NCBI GenBank assembly: GCA_017468435.1
Contig: JAFUIP010000020.1
Coordinates: 1 to 64,000, forward strand
DNA: 64,000 bases
Direction: 5' to 3'
Source of the DNA: Bacteroidales bacterium
GTDB taxonomy: Bacteria > Bacteroidota > Bacteroidia > Bacteroidales > UBA1402
How positions within the stretch are numbered: position 1 is the stretch's first letter; each line of letters begins with the position of its first letter. The notes beneath the pieces were generated by a model. It searched no databases and was not told the DNA's origin. It worked only from the letters and a program-made list of their open reading frames with translations. Of the stretch, positions 9,233 to 18,595 are shown in pieces. A program made the position numbers and the translations under genes.

Positions 9233-9277
9233 CAAGGCATGCGAGAAAGAGCGATAGCTTGCGAGAGGAGGACAATC

Positions 9278-9706
9278 ATGGAAGAATTCATACCACATAG
9301 AATTGACGAGGAGAACGGCTTCGAGGGCCGTTTGTTGGGCGATGTGAAGGCAGGATTTCCATCGCCGGCCGAAGATATGCGCGAAAAGCTCGATTTGATA
9401 CGCCTGCTGGTGAAGCACAAGGCATCGACTTTCTTTTTCAGGGTGAACGGCGTGTCTATGGTAGATGCCGCGCTCGACGAGGGCGACATCATCATCGTGG
9501 ACCGAGCCATAGAGCCATACAATCAGTGCAAAGCGGTTTGCTACATAGACGGCGAATACACGGTGAAGCGCGTGGAACTGCACGAGCATGGCGCCCGACT
9601 GCTGCCCGCCAACGAAAACAACAAGCAATACAAACCCATAGAAGTGAGCGCCGACAACGAGTTCATCATCTGGGGCGTCGTCACATACGTTATTAAGAAG
9701 ATGTAG
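9278..9706 (+). CDS. umuD: UmuD-like SOS protein with S24 autoprotease fold
   Basis: A 142-residue protein is read from the ATG at 9278, preceded by a good GAGGAGGA ribosome-binding site (about 9265-9272). The much longer open frame upstream is not used. A self-cleavage site K-A-G-F-P-S-P lies with Ala25-Gly26 at the scissile bond. The catalytic Ser60 (NGVSM) and Lys97 (EYTVKRV) stand at the same numbers as in E. coli UmuD. After RecA-stimulated cleavage UmuD' activates the UmuC polymerase. It is followed by umuC after one base. Confidence 0.93.
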   Translation: MEEFIPHRIDEENGFEGRLLGDVKAGFPSPAEDMREKLDLIRLLVKHKASTFFFRVNGVSMVDAALDEGDIIIVDRAIEPYNQCKAVCYIDGEYTVKRVELHEHGARLLPANENNKQYKPIEVSADNEFIIWGVVTYVIKKM

Positions 9707-9707
9707 C

Positions 9708-10973
9708 ATGTTTGCGCTGGCCGATTGCAATAATTTTTTCGCTTCCTGCGAACGCGTGTTCCGTCCCGATTTGCAAGGGAAGCCCGTCATCGTCTTGTCC
9801 AACAACGACGGATGCACGGTGGCACGCAGCAACGAAGCCAAGGCCTTGGGCATCAAAATGGGCGATCCTTACTTCAAGATAAGGCATTTGGTAGAGAAAC
9901 ATCAGGTGGCCGTTTTTTCGGGCAACATGGCTCTGTACGGCGATATGTCGCAACGCGTGCGCTGGGTGTTGGAAAGCTACGCGCCCGCCATCGAGGTGTA
10001 TTCCATAGACGAGGCTTTTCTCGATTTGCGTGGCATGATGCCCATGGATTTCGACGCTTACGCCAAAGAGATTTCCAGAGAATGCCGACGCCTGACCAGC
10101 ATTCCCCTTTCGGTGGGCATTGCGCCTACGAAAACCCTGGCCAAGATAGCTTCGAAGCTTTGCAAACAGTATCCCAAATTGCAGGGCGGATGTTATATGC
10201 ACAGGGCTCAGGACATTGAAAAAGTCTTGCGGAAATTTCCTTTGGAAGATGTTTGGGGCATAGGGCGAAGAACCTTACCCAAGCTTCAGATACAAGGTCT
10301 GCGCACCGCTTTCGATTTACAGCAGAAATCTTATCTTTGGATAAAGAATATGCTGGGAACCAATGGTTTGAAAACCTGGAGAGAACTCAACGGAGAGCCT
10401 TGTATTGCCTTTGAAGATGCTTTCGAAGCCAAACAGAGCATTTGTGTGTCGCGAAGCTTTTCGGGCGAGATTTACGAGGTGGTGGAACTGAGCGAGCAGA
10501 TTGCCAATTTTGCCGCTTCGGTGGCCGAAAAACTCCGCAGCCAGGGCACGGTGGCCGAAGAGCTTCTGGTATTTGCCTACACCAATCGTTTCAAGGATGC
10601 AGAGGCGCAACACTATGCCAACGAACTCATTCATTTCGAAACGCCCACGGCCACGCATCGCGACATTGTCACGAGGGCCACGGCTGCCACTTATCGTATT
10701 CATCAGAGAGGATTCGGCTACAAGAAAGCCGGCGTGGTGGCCACCAAAATCAGACCGGCCTCGCAGGTGATGCATTCGCTCTTCGAAGACAGTGCCGCCT
10801 ACCAGCGCGAGCAGAAAATGACGGCTGCCATAGATGCCATCAACCGAAACTTCGGACGGGGCGCGGTGAAGCTGGCGGCCCAAGGCTCGGGACAGATTCG
10901 TTCGGCCAGTGAAAAGCAATCGCCCCACTATACGACATTGTGGAGCGATCTGCCTAAGGTTTCCGTGAAATAA
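9708..10973 (+). CDS. umuC: UmuC, Y-family translesion DNA polymerase V subunit
   Basis: At 421 residues this is close to E. coli UmuC (422). The N-terminal MFALADCNNFFASCERVF carries the first metal-binding Asp (Asp6), NNDGCTVARSNEAKALGIKMG is the fingers region, and SIDEAFLDL (about 101-108) provides the catalytic Asp-Glu. The helix-hairpin-helix and little-finger domain follow, ending in SDLPKVSVK. It acts with UmuD' in mutagenic bypass of lesions. The start overlaps nothing: TAG, one C, then ATG, so it is co-transcribed with umuD. No terminator is visible in the 30 bp before the convergent gene. Confidence 0.95.
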   Translation: MFALADCNNFFASCERVFRPDLQGKPVIVLSNNDGCTVARSNEAKALGIKMGDPYFKIRHLVEKHQVAVFSGNMALYGDMSQRVRWVLESYAPAIEVYSIDEAFLDLRGMMPMDFDAYAKEISRECRRLTSIPLSVGIAPTKTLAKIASKLCKQYPKLQGGCYMHRAQDIEKVLRKFPLEDVWGIGRRTLPKLQIQGLRTAFDLQQKSYLWIKNMLGTNGLKTWRELNGEPCIAFEDAFEAKQSICVSRSFSGEIYEVVELSEQIANFAASVAEKLRSQGTVAEELLVFAYTNRFKDAEAQHYANELIHFETPTATHRDIVTRATAATYRIHQRGFGYKKAGVVATKIRPASQVMHSLFEDSAAYQREQKMTAAIDAINRNFGRGAVKLAAQGSGQIRSASEKQSPHYTTLWSDLPKVSVK

Positions 10974-11003
10974 AGTGAAATAAGGTGAACCAAGAAGTCT
11001 GTC

Positions 11004-11645
11004 TCAGTCTCGGCCAAACATCTTCTGACGAAGTTTTTCTACCTGCTCTACCCTTTGCAACCAAATGGGATCCTTTCCCCAAACGCCTGCATACCAAGGC
11101 TTCGGATTGTCTTTAACCTTCTTGGCCGGACTGCCTGCAAAAATGGCACAGCCCTCTTCGCATGAAACATTCATCACCGAATTGGCCGCCACGACCACCT
11201 GATGACCCAATCGCACTTGTTTGCTCAGCACGGCCCCATGCGCCAAAAAGAAAGCCTCGCCTATTTCGGATGCCTCGTCCACGATACATGATGCGGGAAA
11301 CAACATGGCGTAAGGGCCTATCCTATTGCTTTTTCCCACCACGATACTGCCGTAATGCGGAAGCCTCAGCCCATAGCCGAAACAATCGCATCCTATGGAA
11401 TATCCGAGTTTCAAACCCAATTTATAATAGCGGGCTTTGTGCCAGAAATAGCGCAATTTGCCTGAAAGCGTTTTCCGATGCGCCGAGTAATACGAAAAAT
11501 AACGCATATGACGGAGGTAATCCATCACGTGGTCGGGATAGAAAATACGCGCCAAGCGATGTGCCAAAGGCAAGCGGAAACAGCCTCGGTTCATCATGCT
11601 ATCGGCCATGCAGTAGAATCGCAATTCTTTTTTATCGGCAATCAT
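11004..11645 (-). CDS. Left-handed beta-helix acyltransferase (serine acetyltransferase-like)
   Basis: This 213-residue protein has an N-terminal helical part (about 1-80) and a hexapeptide-repeat part containing LGYSIGCDCFGYGLRLPHYGSIVVGKSNRIG, ASEIGEAFFLAHGAVLSKQVRLGHQVVVAANSVM and FAGSPAKKVKDN. The layout resembles serine O-acetyltransferases and the related acyltransferases of Bacteroidales polysaccharide loci. The acceptor cannot be told. It is the last of five closely spaced minus-strand genes, 5 bp after the pectate lyase-like gene. Confidence 0.75.
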   Translation of the reverse strand: MIADKKELRFYCMADSMMNRGCFRLPLAHRLARIFYPDHVMDYLRHMRYFSYYSAHRKTLSGKLRYFWHKARYYKLGLKLGYSIGCDCFGYGLRLPHYGSIVVGKSNRIGPYAMLFPASCIVDEASEIGEAFFLAHGAVLSKQVRLGHQVVVAANSVMNVSCEEGCAIFAGSPAKKVKDNPKPWYAGVWGKDPIWLQRVEQVEKLRQKMFGRD

Positions 11646-11650
11646 GGCAT

Positions 11651-14356
11651 TCAGTTTTTGATGATTTTCACGCTGTGCATGCGGCCTTCGGTGTCGGTAA
11701 GACGCATCACATATACCTGACCCGATTGCAGCTCGTACACCTGACGTCCGTCAAGAGCGAAGAACTCGCGCTTGGCCACTTCGATATCGTTTTCGCTCCA
11801 CACTTGGTGGATGGCATCGGGATTGCCCGTCACGGCCACGCTCAGACGTTTTTCGTGAGTTGAACCATCGCCATCGACCACCTTCAAGCTCAGCACTTCC
11901 ACACCGCCCTGGTTGCCTGCTTTCACTTGCAGAGAAGCGCCCTCCGTTTGGGTTTGCACCAAGTTCGTCTCGGCACTGACACTGTATTGCGGGCTTTTGG
12001 TAAAACCTTTGAAGCAAGCACTCATATCAAAAACAGCTTCGGCGCCGGGTTCCAACACAAGATAAGGATGAGCCATGAATTCCAAATAAGCTTCGAGCAG
12101 AGTCCAGCCGTCGCCATCGGGATCTTCATTATTGTCGGCTTTGTCGGCATCGCTGCCGGTGAGGTTTTCCCACCAATCGGGCATACCGTCCTGGTCGCTG
12201 TCGAAGTCGGCAAAGCGTTTTTCTTCGGGATAAGCTTCCCAGCCACCGGCATCATTTTCGTGGTCTATTTCTCCCTTGATACCCGAACGAGAGCCTACGT
12301 AAGTGTAGGTCTTATTGAGAGTTTCCTGCACCACGCGCAAGTGCTGATCGTCGCGCATGGGCATGGTGGCACCGGCTTCGCTCAACACGATTTTGTAAGC
12401 ATCCTGAGCGCTGTGAATCTTGGCATACGAGGGGAAGAATGGCTTGTCCACCACCGTGGCATAAGTGGGCATGGTAGCACCGTTGCTCAGCTGCACGTCG
12501 TAGGTATCGCCTTTGCGGTCTTGGCTCAGGGAGCCGTTCTTGTTCTCGCGGATATTGCCGCTGATATAGGCACGCCAGGTACTTTCCGGATGACCCACAT
12601 TTTCGTATTGTTGAATGAACAATTGCGTACGACGCGTATCGGGACCCATTTTGTAGTAATTGCCCACAAAGTTCACTTCGTGGCAGTTGCCATCGGTGGT
12701 GCGGCCGTTCCAGTTATATACCACGTTGTTGAAGATATCCATCTGGCCTATGGCCCGGTTTTCTCCGTCCATGCCGCCGCCCATGCTCCAGTTGCGGCCG
12801 TTGCAATGCACCAGCAAGTTGTGATGCCACGATCCGATTTTTCCGTCTATGGTGGCCGCGTAGCCATGGTTGGTGCCGCTGCCGTAATTCTTATGGTCGG
12901 CAATGCCCAAGGCTTCTGCAATGAGACTATACTGGAAACTGATATTCTTGGCACCGCGTCCGGAAACGGTTTCGTCCGTACCCCAGGCAGCTGTGGTATG
13001 ATCTACGATGGCATGGTTCGAACCCGACATACCCATGGCATTTCCTGTATCGCCGTAACCATGTTTGAAACGCATGTGACGACAGATGTTATCGGAACCG
13101 ATATTGATATTGGCGCCCTTGATGCAGATGCCTTTTCCGGGAGCCGTTTGTCCGGCTATGGTGGTATTGGGTTGCGTAAAGACAGCCTGGAAGCCCATAT
13201 CGATGATACCCGACACGTCGAAGACGATGGTTTTGGGGCCTTTCACATCCAAAAGTCCGTAGATGAAAGAACCCGGAATGCGTTCGTTGCTCAGGTTGGT
13301 CACATGATACACCACGCCACCGCGTCCGCCCTGCGCATAACGGCCATAGCCCTCGGCTCCGGGGAAGGCCAGCTGACGAGGCTTGAACTGCCAGATCTTT
13401 CCTTTGGTCACAAAGCCTTCGTTATCCACTTCGTCCACACGCCAGAAATAGGTCTTCATCGAATAGACATCTTGCAAAAGATAGCTGGTATCGCCTTTTT
13501 CCAAAACCGCCGTGGGTGACTTCATGCGCGCCACTTTCAAGGAATCTTCGCCCAGGTACAATTGATGCTGCATCACTTGGTCGTTGGCGGGCGTCCAGCT
13601 AAGGAGAAGGCTGCCATTGTCGGCATCCACGTGCATGTCGCCGGCAGCAGGATAAGGATCCTTGGCTTGCAGGCTAACGTTGTCGGTATTGAGTTCAAAA
13701 CCATTGCAAAACGGAGGCGCATACATATCGGTCTGATTGCCGTCGGGCTCCACGATGTTTTCGGGCGTCGTCAGGAAAGTAATTTCCACTTCCTGGCCGG
13801 CTTGTTCTATTTTCAATTCAAAATTCAAGATGCAAGCATTGGCTGCCACGGCTTGTCCGAAAGAACATTTCACCTTTTCGTAAGCCATCTGGCCGTCCAG
13901 AAGCACATTCATGGGCACGGCGTAGAACCTTTCCGGATTCTGCCAACAATTGTGGTATGTCTGCAGGTTGTGCGTTCCCACGGGTAGTCCCGACACTTTC
14001 AGACTGAAACTGCCAAAAGAAGCCGGGTCTAAGGTGATGCCGTCGTAAGTGAGGCGGCCGTTCTTCGATTTATTGTCGGCATTCTGGATAGCAGTCTTGT
14101 TCCAGTCGGGACGTAATATACTGCCTTCGGATGCGGGCACACTCAAAGTAAAGGTCACTCCGTCTATTGTCTTCGAAGCGGAAGAACCTTGCGGCACAAT
14201 CCAGTTGACAAAACCGGGTTCCTGAATTTCGTCCATATTGCTACGGTTGAAACTCAAATCCACTTTACATTTGGGCTTGGTCTGTGCCTGCAGACTCATG
14301 CTGAAAAACGACAACACAGCCAACACAGCCATCATGCTGCATTTGAATCTTTTCAT
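11651..14356 (-). CDS. Secreted pectate lyase-like protein (PL1-type, multidomain)
   Basis: 901 residues. A signal peptide (MKRFKCSMMAVLAVLSFFSMSLQAQ) is followed by a beta-rich N-terminal domain (about 30-230) and a fibronectin-III-like segment ending IYRVDEVDNEGF-type at about 235-330 (here YFWRVDEVDNEGF). The lyase beta-helix starts at LAFPGAEGYGRYAQGGRGG and runs through TTIAGQTAPGKGICIKG and DHTTAAWGTDETVS, the usual pattern of Bacteroidetes PL1 enzymes. A calcium-binding-like stretch DFDSDQDGMPDWWE...NNEDPDGDGW follows. The end resembles a type IX secretion sorting domain (REFFALDGRQVYEL...VKIIKN). Predicted to cleave polygalacturonan at or outside the outer membrane. It lies in an operon with galM. 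Confidence 0.85.
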   Translation of the reverse strand: MKRFKCSMMAVLAVLSFFSMSLQAQTKPKCKVDLSFNRSNMDEIQEPGFVNWIVPQGSSASKTIDGVTFTLSVPASEGSILRPDWNKTAIQNADNKSKNGRLTYDGITLDPASFGSFSLKVSGLPVGTHNLQTYHNCWQNPERFYAVPMNVLLDGQMAYEKVKCSFGQAVAANACILNFELKIEQAGQEVEITFLTTPENIVEPDGNQTDMYAPPFCNGFELNTDNVSLQAKDPYPAAGDMHVDADNGSLLLSWTPANDQVMQHQLYLGEDSLKVARMKSPTAVLEKGDTSYLLQDVYSMKTYFWRVDEVDNEGFVTKGKIWQFKPRQLAFPGAEGYGRYAQGGRGGVVYHVTNLSNERIPGSFIYGLLDVKGPKTIVFDVSGIIDMGFQAVFTQPNTTIAGQTAPGKGICIKGANINIGSDNICRHMRFKHGYGDTGNAMGMSGSNHAIVDHTTAAWGTDETVSGRGAKNISFQYSLIAEALGIADHKNYGSGTNHGYAATIDGKIGSWHHNLLVHCNGRNWSMGGGMDGENRAIGQMDIFNNVVYNWNGRTTDGNCHEVNFVGNYYKMGPDTRRTQLFIQQYENVGHPESTWRAYISGNIRENKNGSLSQDRKGDTYDVQLSNGATMPTYATVVDKPFFPSYAKIHSAQDAYKIVLSEAGATMPMRDDQHLRVVQETLNKTYTYVGSRSGIKGEIDHENDAGGWEAYPEEKRFADFDSDQDGMPDWWENLTGSDADKADNNEDPDGDGWTLLEAYLEFMAHPYLVLEPGAEAVFDMSACFKGFTKSPQYSVSAETNLVQTQTEGASLQVKAGNQGGVEVLSLKVVDGDGSTHEKRLSVAVTGNPDAIHQVWSENDIEVAKREFFALDGRQVYELQSGQVYVMRLTDTEGRMHSVKIIKN

Positions 14357-14362
14357 CGAGGA

Positions 14363-15424
14363 TTAATTTTCGGTAGAGAACTGATAAATAATGGTTTGGT
14401 CGAATTCTTCGCCGGCGGGAAGTATGCAGTTGGGGAATCCGCTCTGGTTGGGGCTGTCGGGGAAGAACTCAGGTTCCAGACAGAAGGCACCGCGATATTC
14501 CAGGGGCTTACCATCGCAAGAAGGAACCTCGCTTCTCAGGTAATTGCCGCTGTAGAACTGCACACCGGGCAGACTGGTCCATACATTCAGACAACATCCC
14601 GTCGAGGGTGCTTTTACTTCGACGGCCAGAGCCAGGTCGCCGTATTCTTTCTTGTTGATGACAAAACAATGGTCGTAACCGCAACCATTCTTCAACTGTT
14701 CGTCATCGGCATTGATATCTTGGCCGATGGCTTTGAATTCGGAAAAATCGAAAGCGCCGCCCTTTACCAAACGGATTTCGCCTGTAGGGATGGCATCGGC
14801 ATGAATGGGAACAAACTTATCGGCATGAATCTTCATTTCGTGTCCGAGGATATCGCCTTCGCCTGCCAGGTTGAAATAAGCATGACTGGTAAGGTTGAGC
14901 GGCGTATTCTTGTCGCAGACAGCCGAATAATGAATGCTCAGTTCGTTGGTGATAGACCAGGCATAACGCACTTGCATTTTCAGATTACCGGGAAAGCCTT
15001 CTTCACCATCTTTCGATGTCAGGCTGAATACCACGCTGTCTTCTTCCACTTCGAAAGCCCAATTCTTGGAATGGTATCCGGTAGGACCGCCATGCAAATG
15101 ATTCTCGCCATTGTTGCAAGCCAATTGATATTCTTCGCCATCGAGGGTAAAACGACCTTTGTTGATGCGGTTGGCATAACGTCCACAGGTGGCGCCCAGA
15201 TAGGTACCTATTTCCAGGTCGGCCAAATAACCTTCTACCGAGGGAAATCCTTTCACCACGCGGGTCATCTTGCCATTCTTGTCGGGAATGATGACGCCCA
15301 CCAAGGTTGCACCATAAGAAGATATCTCAGCCACTGCGCCTACTTCGTTGGTCAGGCGGAATAATGTTACTTGAGAGCCGTCCGGCATCTGTCCGAAGGG
15401 CAATTGTTCAATGTTCAGACTCAT
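14363..15424 (-). CDS. galM: Aldose 1-epimerase (galactose mutarotase)
   Basis: This 353-residue protein carries the GalM core: ATCGRYANRINKGRFTLDGEEYQLACNNGENHLHGG (catalytic His region), LTSHAYFNLAG (second His), and a C-terminal block GKPLEYRGAFCLEPEFFPDSPNQ with the catalytic Glu. It interconverts alpha and beta anomers of aldoses. There is no signal peptide, so it is cytoplasmic, unlike its neighbours. It is 7 bp after an exported unknown and 6 bp before the pectate lyase-like gene, which suggests use of sugars released from plant polysaccharide. Confidence 0.93.
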   Translation of the reverse strand: MSLNIEQLPFGQMPDGSQVTLFRLTNEVGAVAEISSYGATLVGVIIPDKNGKMTRVVKGFPSVEGYLADLEIGTYLGATCGRYANRINKGRFTLDGEEYQLACNNGENHLHGGPTGYHSKNWAFEVEEDSVVFSLTSKDGEEGFPGNLKMQVRYAWSITNELSIHYSAVCDKNTPLNLTSHAYFNLAGEGDILGHEMKIHADKFVPIHADAIPTGEIRLVKGGAFDFSEFKAIGQDINADDEQLKNGCGYDHCFVINKKEYGDLALAVEVKAPSTGCCLNVWTSLPGVQFYSGNYLRSEVPSCDGKPLEYRGAFCLEPEFFPDSPNQSGFPNCILPAGEEFDQTIIYQFSTEN

Positions 15425-15431
15425 AATATTT

Positions 15432-16277
15432 TCATTTTTTAAGTGATATTTCTATTGTCAAACCCTCTTTCCAAGCCTGCGTGCCAAACTCCAACTGACG
15501 ATAGGTATACACCGGCCAGCCCGTGGGAATATGCATCATCATGGCAGAAGTCTGTTCAAATGGCAAGATGGTGGAATCGGCCGCATACAAAGTATCGACA
15601 GGCACGGTGGCCGTCACCAAGGTGGCTACCCCGTCGCTGTTATCTTCAAGCTTTTTGTAATGAAGCACATTCATAGGTTCGATATGCTCGTCCCAGGCCA
15701 TTTTATCGGGAACTTCCAGCACCTCACCTTCGCGATAGGCCAAGCCGTAGGCGCTGTGAAACTGCACGATGGACGAAAGAATCCATGCCTGCACATCGGC
15801 GCGCAAAGCATACAACTTTTCCCGGGCTTCCAATTCTGGCAGGCTGCCATAATGTTTGAACAAATCGTCTATGCTCTTGTCCAAGGCTTCAGAAAAAGTT
15901 TTGGAATCTTGTATTTCCTGCAACACGCCCGCAGGTGAAGCCTTTACCACGATGCGGAAATCTTTCAGAGAATGCACCCAGCGCGTATTCAGGTAGTGCG
16001 GGCCCAGCCATTTGAAATCTGACAAGGCATATTCCAGAAAAAAAGCATTGTACGTGGAATCTTTCACCATCACATCCATCTGGCAGACAAAAGTTTCCTG
16101 CTCAGTGGTATCTTCGCGCTGCAAAGCATAGCTGCTGCATCGGAGTTCGTAGCGTTGATATTCCTTGTCGAGCCATCGGGCATTGAAAATAACTTCAGAC
16201 GAGGCCTGCGCCATCAAAGGATGACACAGCCGACTTGCCAAAAGCAACAACACAATGACGGACAGGGTTTTTCTCAT
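15432..16277 (-). CDS. Exported protein of unknown function
   Basis: 281 residues with an N-terminal signal peptide (MRKTLSVIVLLLLASRLCHPLMAQA). The mature part is rich in charged residues and beta strands, with blocks such as HYLNTRWVHSLKDFRIVVKASPAGVLQEIQDSKTF and IPTGWPVYTYRQLEFGTQAWKEGLTIEI. I do not recognise a family with certainty; its style resembles periplasmic Bacteroidetes proteins of unassigned role. It is 2 bp after a TPR gene and 7 bp before galM. Confidence 0.7.
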   Translation of the reverse strand: MRKTLSVIVLLLLASRLCHPLMAQASSEVIFNARWLDKEYQRYELRCSSYALQREDTTEQETFVCQMDVMVKDSTYNAFFLEYALSDFKWLGPHYLNTRWVHSLKDFRIVVKASPAGVLQEIQDSKTFSEALDKSIDDLFKHYGSLPELEAREKLYALRADVQAWILSSIVQFHSAYGLAYREGEVLEVPDKMAWDEHIEPMNVLHYKKLEDNSDGVATLVTATVPVDTLYAADSTILPFEQTSAMMMHIPTGWPVYTYRQLEFGTQAWKEGLTIEISLKK

Positions 16278-16279
16278 GC

Positions 16280-18496
16280 TTAATCGTTTTCTTCTATCTT
16301 GTATTTCAGGGAATCCGACAGAATGGCCAACTGCATTTTATCGAGTCCAAAAATAGTCAATTCCTGCAAGTCTTTGTCAAAACGTTTATAAAAATCGTCT
16401 TTACTCATGGTGGAAACACGGAACGACTTGGCATAAGCCTCCACGGCTTCCTTGAACTTCTTTTGCGCAACGCAGAAATGTCCGTAGCAAAGGTAATCGT
16501 CCTTGTCGGGATCAGCCTCCATGATCTTGCGGAAAGCCACTGCCGCTTGTTCGTATTTTCCCTGCATCAACAGACACCAGGAAATCGGACGCCAGGTCTG
16601 CATGGATTCTCCATGAAAAAATTCGTATTTGTAATAAGTGTTGATGGCCGCATCGTAGTCTTTCATGTGCATCAGGCAAGAGCCCACACTCATCAGATAA
16701 TCACGGTTTTCGCCATCGAGCGAGAGCAAACGACGATAGAGTTCCAACGCCTGCGCATAATCGTCCACTTGCTTGCAGCAATAAGCCCAACGCTTCAGCA
16801 CCCAAGCCTGGTCGGCACGCATCAAATCGGCATTGCGATAAGCTTGCGCAGCTTTGTTGAAATGCTTCATCTTCTCCTGACAATAGGCATAAGAACGCTG
16901 ATACTCAAAGTTGTCGGGATACATATCGATAAGGCGATCATAGAGATAGGCAGCCGAGGCATACTGATACTTTTTCAGGTACATGGCAGCCAGCATCTGC
17001 ATGGCAGAACTATCCGTAAAGATGTTTTCCAGCGGCTTCACCGAGAAGAAATCGAGAGAAGTGTTGAAAACATTGTAAAAATCGGCATGACTGGGAAACA
17101 ATTTGTAGAAACGATACAAATCGTGAATGTACAAGTTGCTGATTGACTCTTGTTTAAGCTGTTGATTGCCGTTTTGTTCCATATCCATGAGTTCGCGGAA
17201 CTGCTCGCTGTCGGCGCCCATGTTGCTCACCATGGAAGCACGGTATTGCTCAGGCACTTGGGTCAGGTTCAGGCAAAACGAATATTTGTCGGAATCGCAA
17301 AGGAAAGCCGAGCCGGTCACCACCTTCAGCACGCCCAAATCCTTCAAATCGTCCTTGCCGAAAAGCTCTGTCAGCGCAGGATTTTCTGCATAAAAAGGCA
17401 CGAACCAATGATGAATATCCTTGAAGAATGGATAAAACTTCAACTGCGAGAATGTGCTCATATAGACATCTTCGCCCTGGGTCTGCAAATCTGACAGCTG
17501 CTGCATGGCACTGCTCATGGCACCGTCCGAAATAATGTCGTCAATATCCGATTTATCGAAAGTAATCTTGTCGGAACGCTCGAATTTGTCTTGCAAGCTT
17601 TCGCTGAGTTTGTTCATTTCGGGCAAGAGTTCGTCTTGCAACTTTTTGGTAATCTGCTCGTTGAATTTCTCTCGCAGCAATTGCGCATAAATCATGGGCA
17701 AGCGGGAGCGCAAGGCCGGGCCATCGAGCAAGAGCGAGAGCTGAGCCTGCAACGAAGGACAATGTTTCAGGCGGGCATCGTGCTGCAACAACAACAGCAA
17801 CAAGGCCGTGAGTGCGCGCATGGACACCTGCGGCTCCTGATTCTGGCAAAGTTCCATGAGGAAACTCAGTTTGTGTTCGTCAAACAATTCTTGCAAGGCC
17901 AGCAAAAGCGCCGATACCGCCATGGCTTTACCCGGCAAGGTCATCTCTGCGAAAGTTTTTATATACGATTGTTTTTCAGCGCTATGCCAAGGGGAAGAAA
18001 ACAAAATGGCCGAGAAATAATCGGCCTCGGCAGCGGCTATGCGTTTCTGCAATTCGAGTTTGCGGGGCGCGGTGGCAAAATCATTTTTCGATTCGGATAA
18101 AAGCGACAATTCGTCTTTGGCATCCGAGAGTATTTTTTCTATGCTTTCCAAATCGGGCGACACATGCGCATCCATCTTGCGGTAACGCAGTTGGGCATAA
18201 TACCAACGCGGAGAAAAGGCCTGACACCATTCACGATAAGCCTTGTCGGCAATGCTCAGCATTTCGCGGCTCATATTGGCCAAGATCTGGTCTTGCTGAG
18301 GATCCTGCACACCACTCATGGTGTAATGCAAAAGAAAACGATAATTGGTTTCCTGCGCATTGAGCCTGTCGAAAAGTTCGCCGGAGGCGCTTTGTTGTAT
18401 CAGATAATATAGTTGCAGATAGGCATCGCGGAAATGTTTTTCCTCGATCAGGTTGTAAATGTTACGATGCAATGCCGTTATGTCAGTATGGTTCAT
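16280..18496 (-). CDS. TPR-repeat protein of unknown function
   Basis: 738 residues, no signal peptide or membrane segment seen. The N-terminal half is helical; the C-terminal 250 residues contain tandem tetratricopeptide-like units (AAMYLKKYQYASAAYLYDRLIDMYPDNFEYQRSYAYCQEKMKHFNKAAQAYRNADLM, then YAQALELYRRLLSLDGENRDYLMSVGSCLMHMKDYDAAINTYYKYEFF and KYEQAAVAFRKIMEADPDKDDY). Probably a cytoplasmic scaffold. It heads the five-gene operon, divergent to lepA, 99 bp apart. Confidence 0.75.
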   Translation of the reverse strand: MNHTDITALHRNIYNLIEEKHFRDAYLQLYYLIQQSASGELFDRLNAQETNYRFLLHYTMSGVQDPQQDQILANMSREMLSIADKAYREWCQAFSPRWYYAQLRYRKMDAHVSPDLESIEKILSDAKDELSLLSESKNDFATAPRKLELQKRIAAAEADYFSAILFSSPWHSAEKQSYIKTFAEMTLPGKAMAVSALLLALQELFDEHKLSFLMELCQNQEPQVSMRALTALLLLLLQHDARLKHCPSLQAQLSLLLDGPALRSRLPMIYAQLLREKFNEQITKKLQDELLPEMNKLSESLQDKFERSDKITFDKSDIDDIISDGAMSSAMQQLSDLQTQGEDVYMSTFSQLKFYPFFKDIHHWFVPFYAENPALTELFGKDDLKDLGVLKVVTGSAFLCDSDKYSFCLNLTQVPEQYRASMVSNMGADSEQFRELMDMEQNGNQQLKQESISNLYIHDLYRFYKLFPSHADFYNVFNTSLDFFSVKPLENIFTDSSAMQMLAAMYLKKYQYASAAYLYDRLIDMYPDNFEYQRSYAYCQEKMKHFNKAAQAYRNADLMRADQAWVLKRWAYCCKQVDDYAQALELYRRLLSLDGENRDYLMSVGSCLMHMKDYDAAINTYYKYEFFHGESMQTWRPISWCLLMQGKYEQAAVAFRKIMEADPDKDDYLCYGHFCVAQKKFKEAVEAYAKSFRVSTMSKDDFYKRFDKDLQELTIFGLDKMQLAILSDSLKYKIEEND

Positions 18497-18595
18497 ATTT
18501 TATGCTTTACAAGCGCAAAAATACAAAGATTTTAGGTACTTTTGCAGCCTAATTCAAGTTTAACTATTATTCATCTTTTATTGACCTCTTTTTCA
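18497..18595. promoter_or_regulatory. Divergent promoter region (TPR operon / lepA)
   Basis: TACTTTTG at 18537-18544 on the plus strand suits lepA. TATTTTTG at 18516-18523 on the minus strand suits the TPR operon. Both match TAnnTTTG. A TTG at the ideal -33 distance was not found for either, so strength is uncertain. Confidence 0.5.

Noticed and set aside
11927..13519. 530-codon open frame opposite the pectate lyase-like gene
   Set aside because: It is a shadow of the coding strand's codon bias; the minus-strand gene has signal peptide and clear family motifs.
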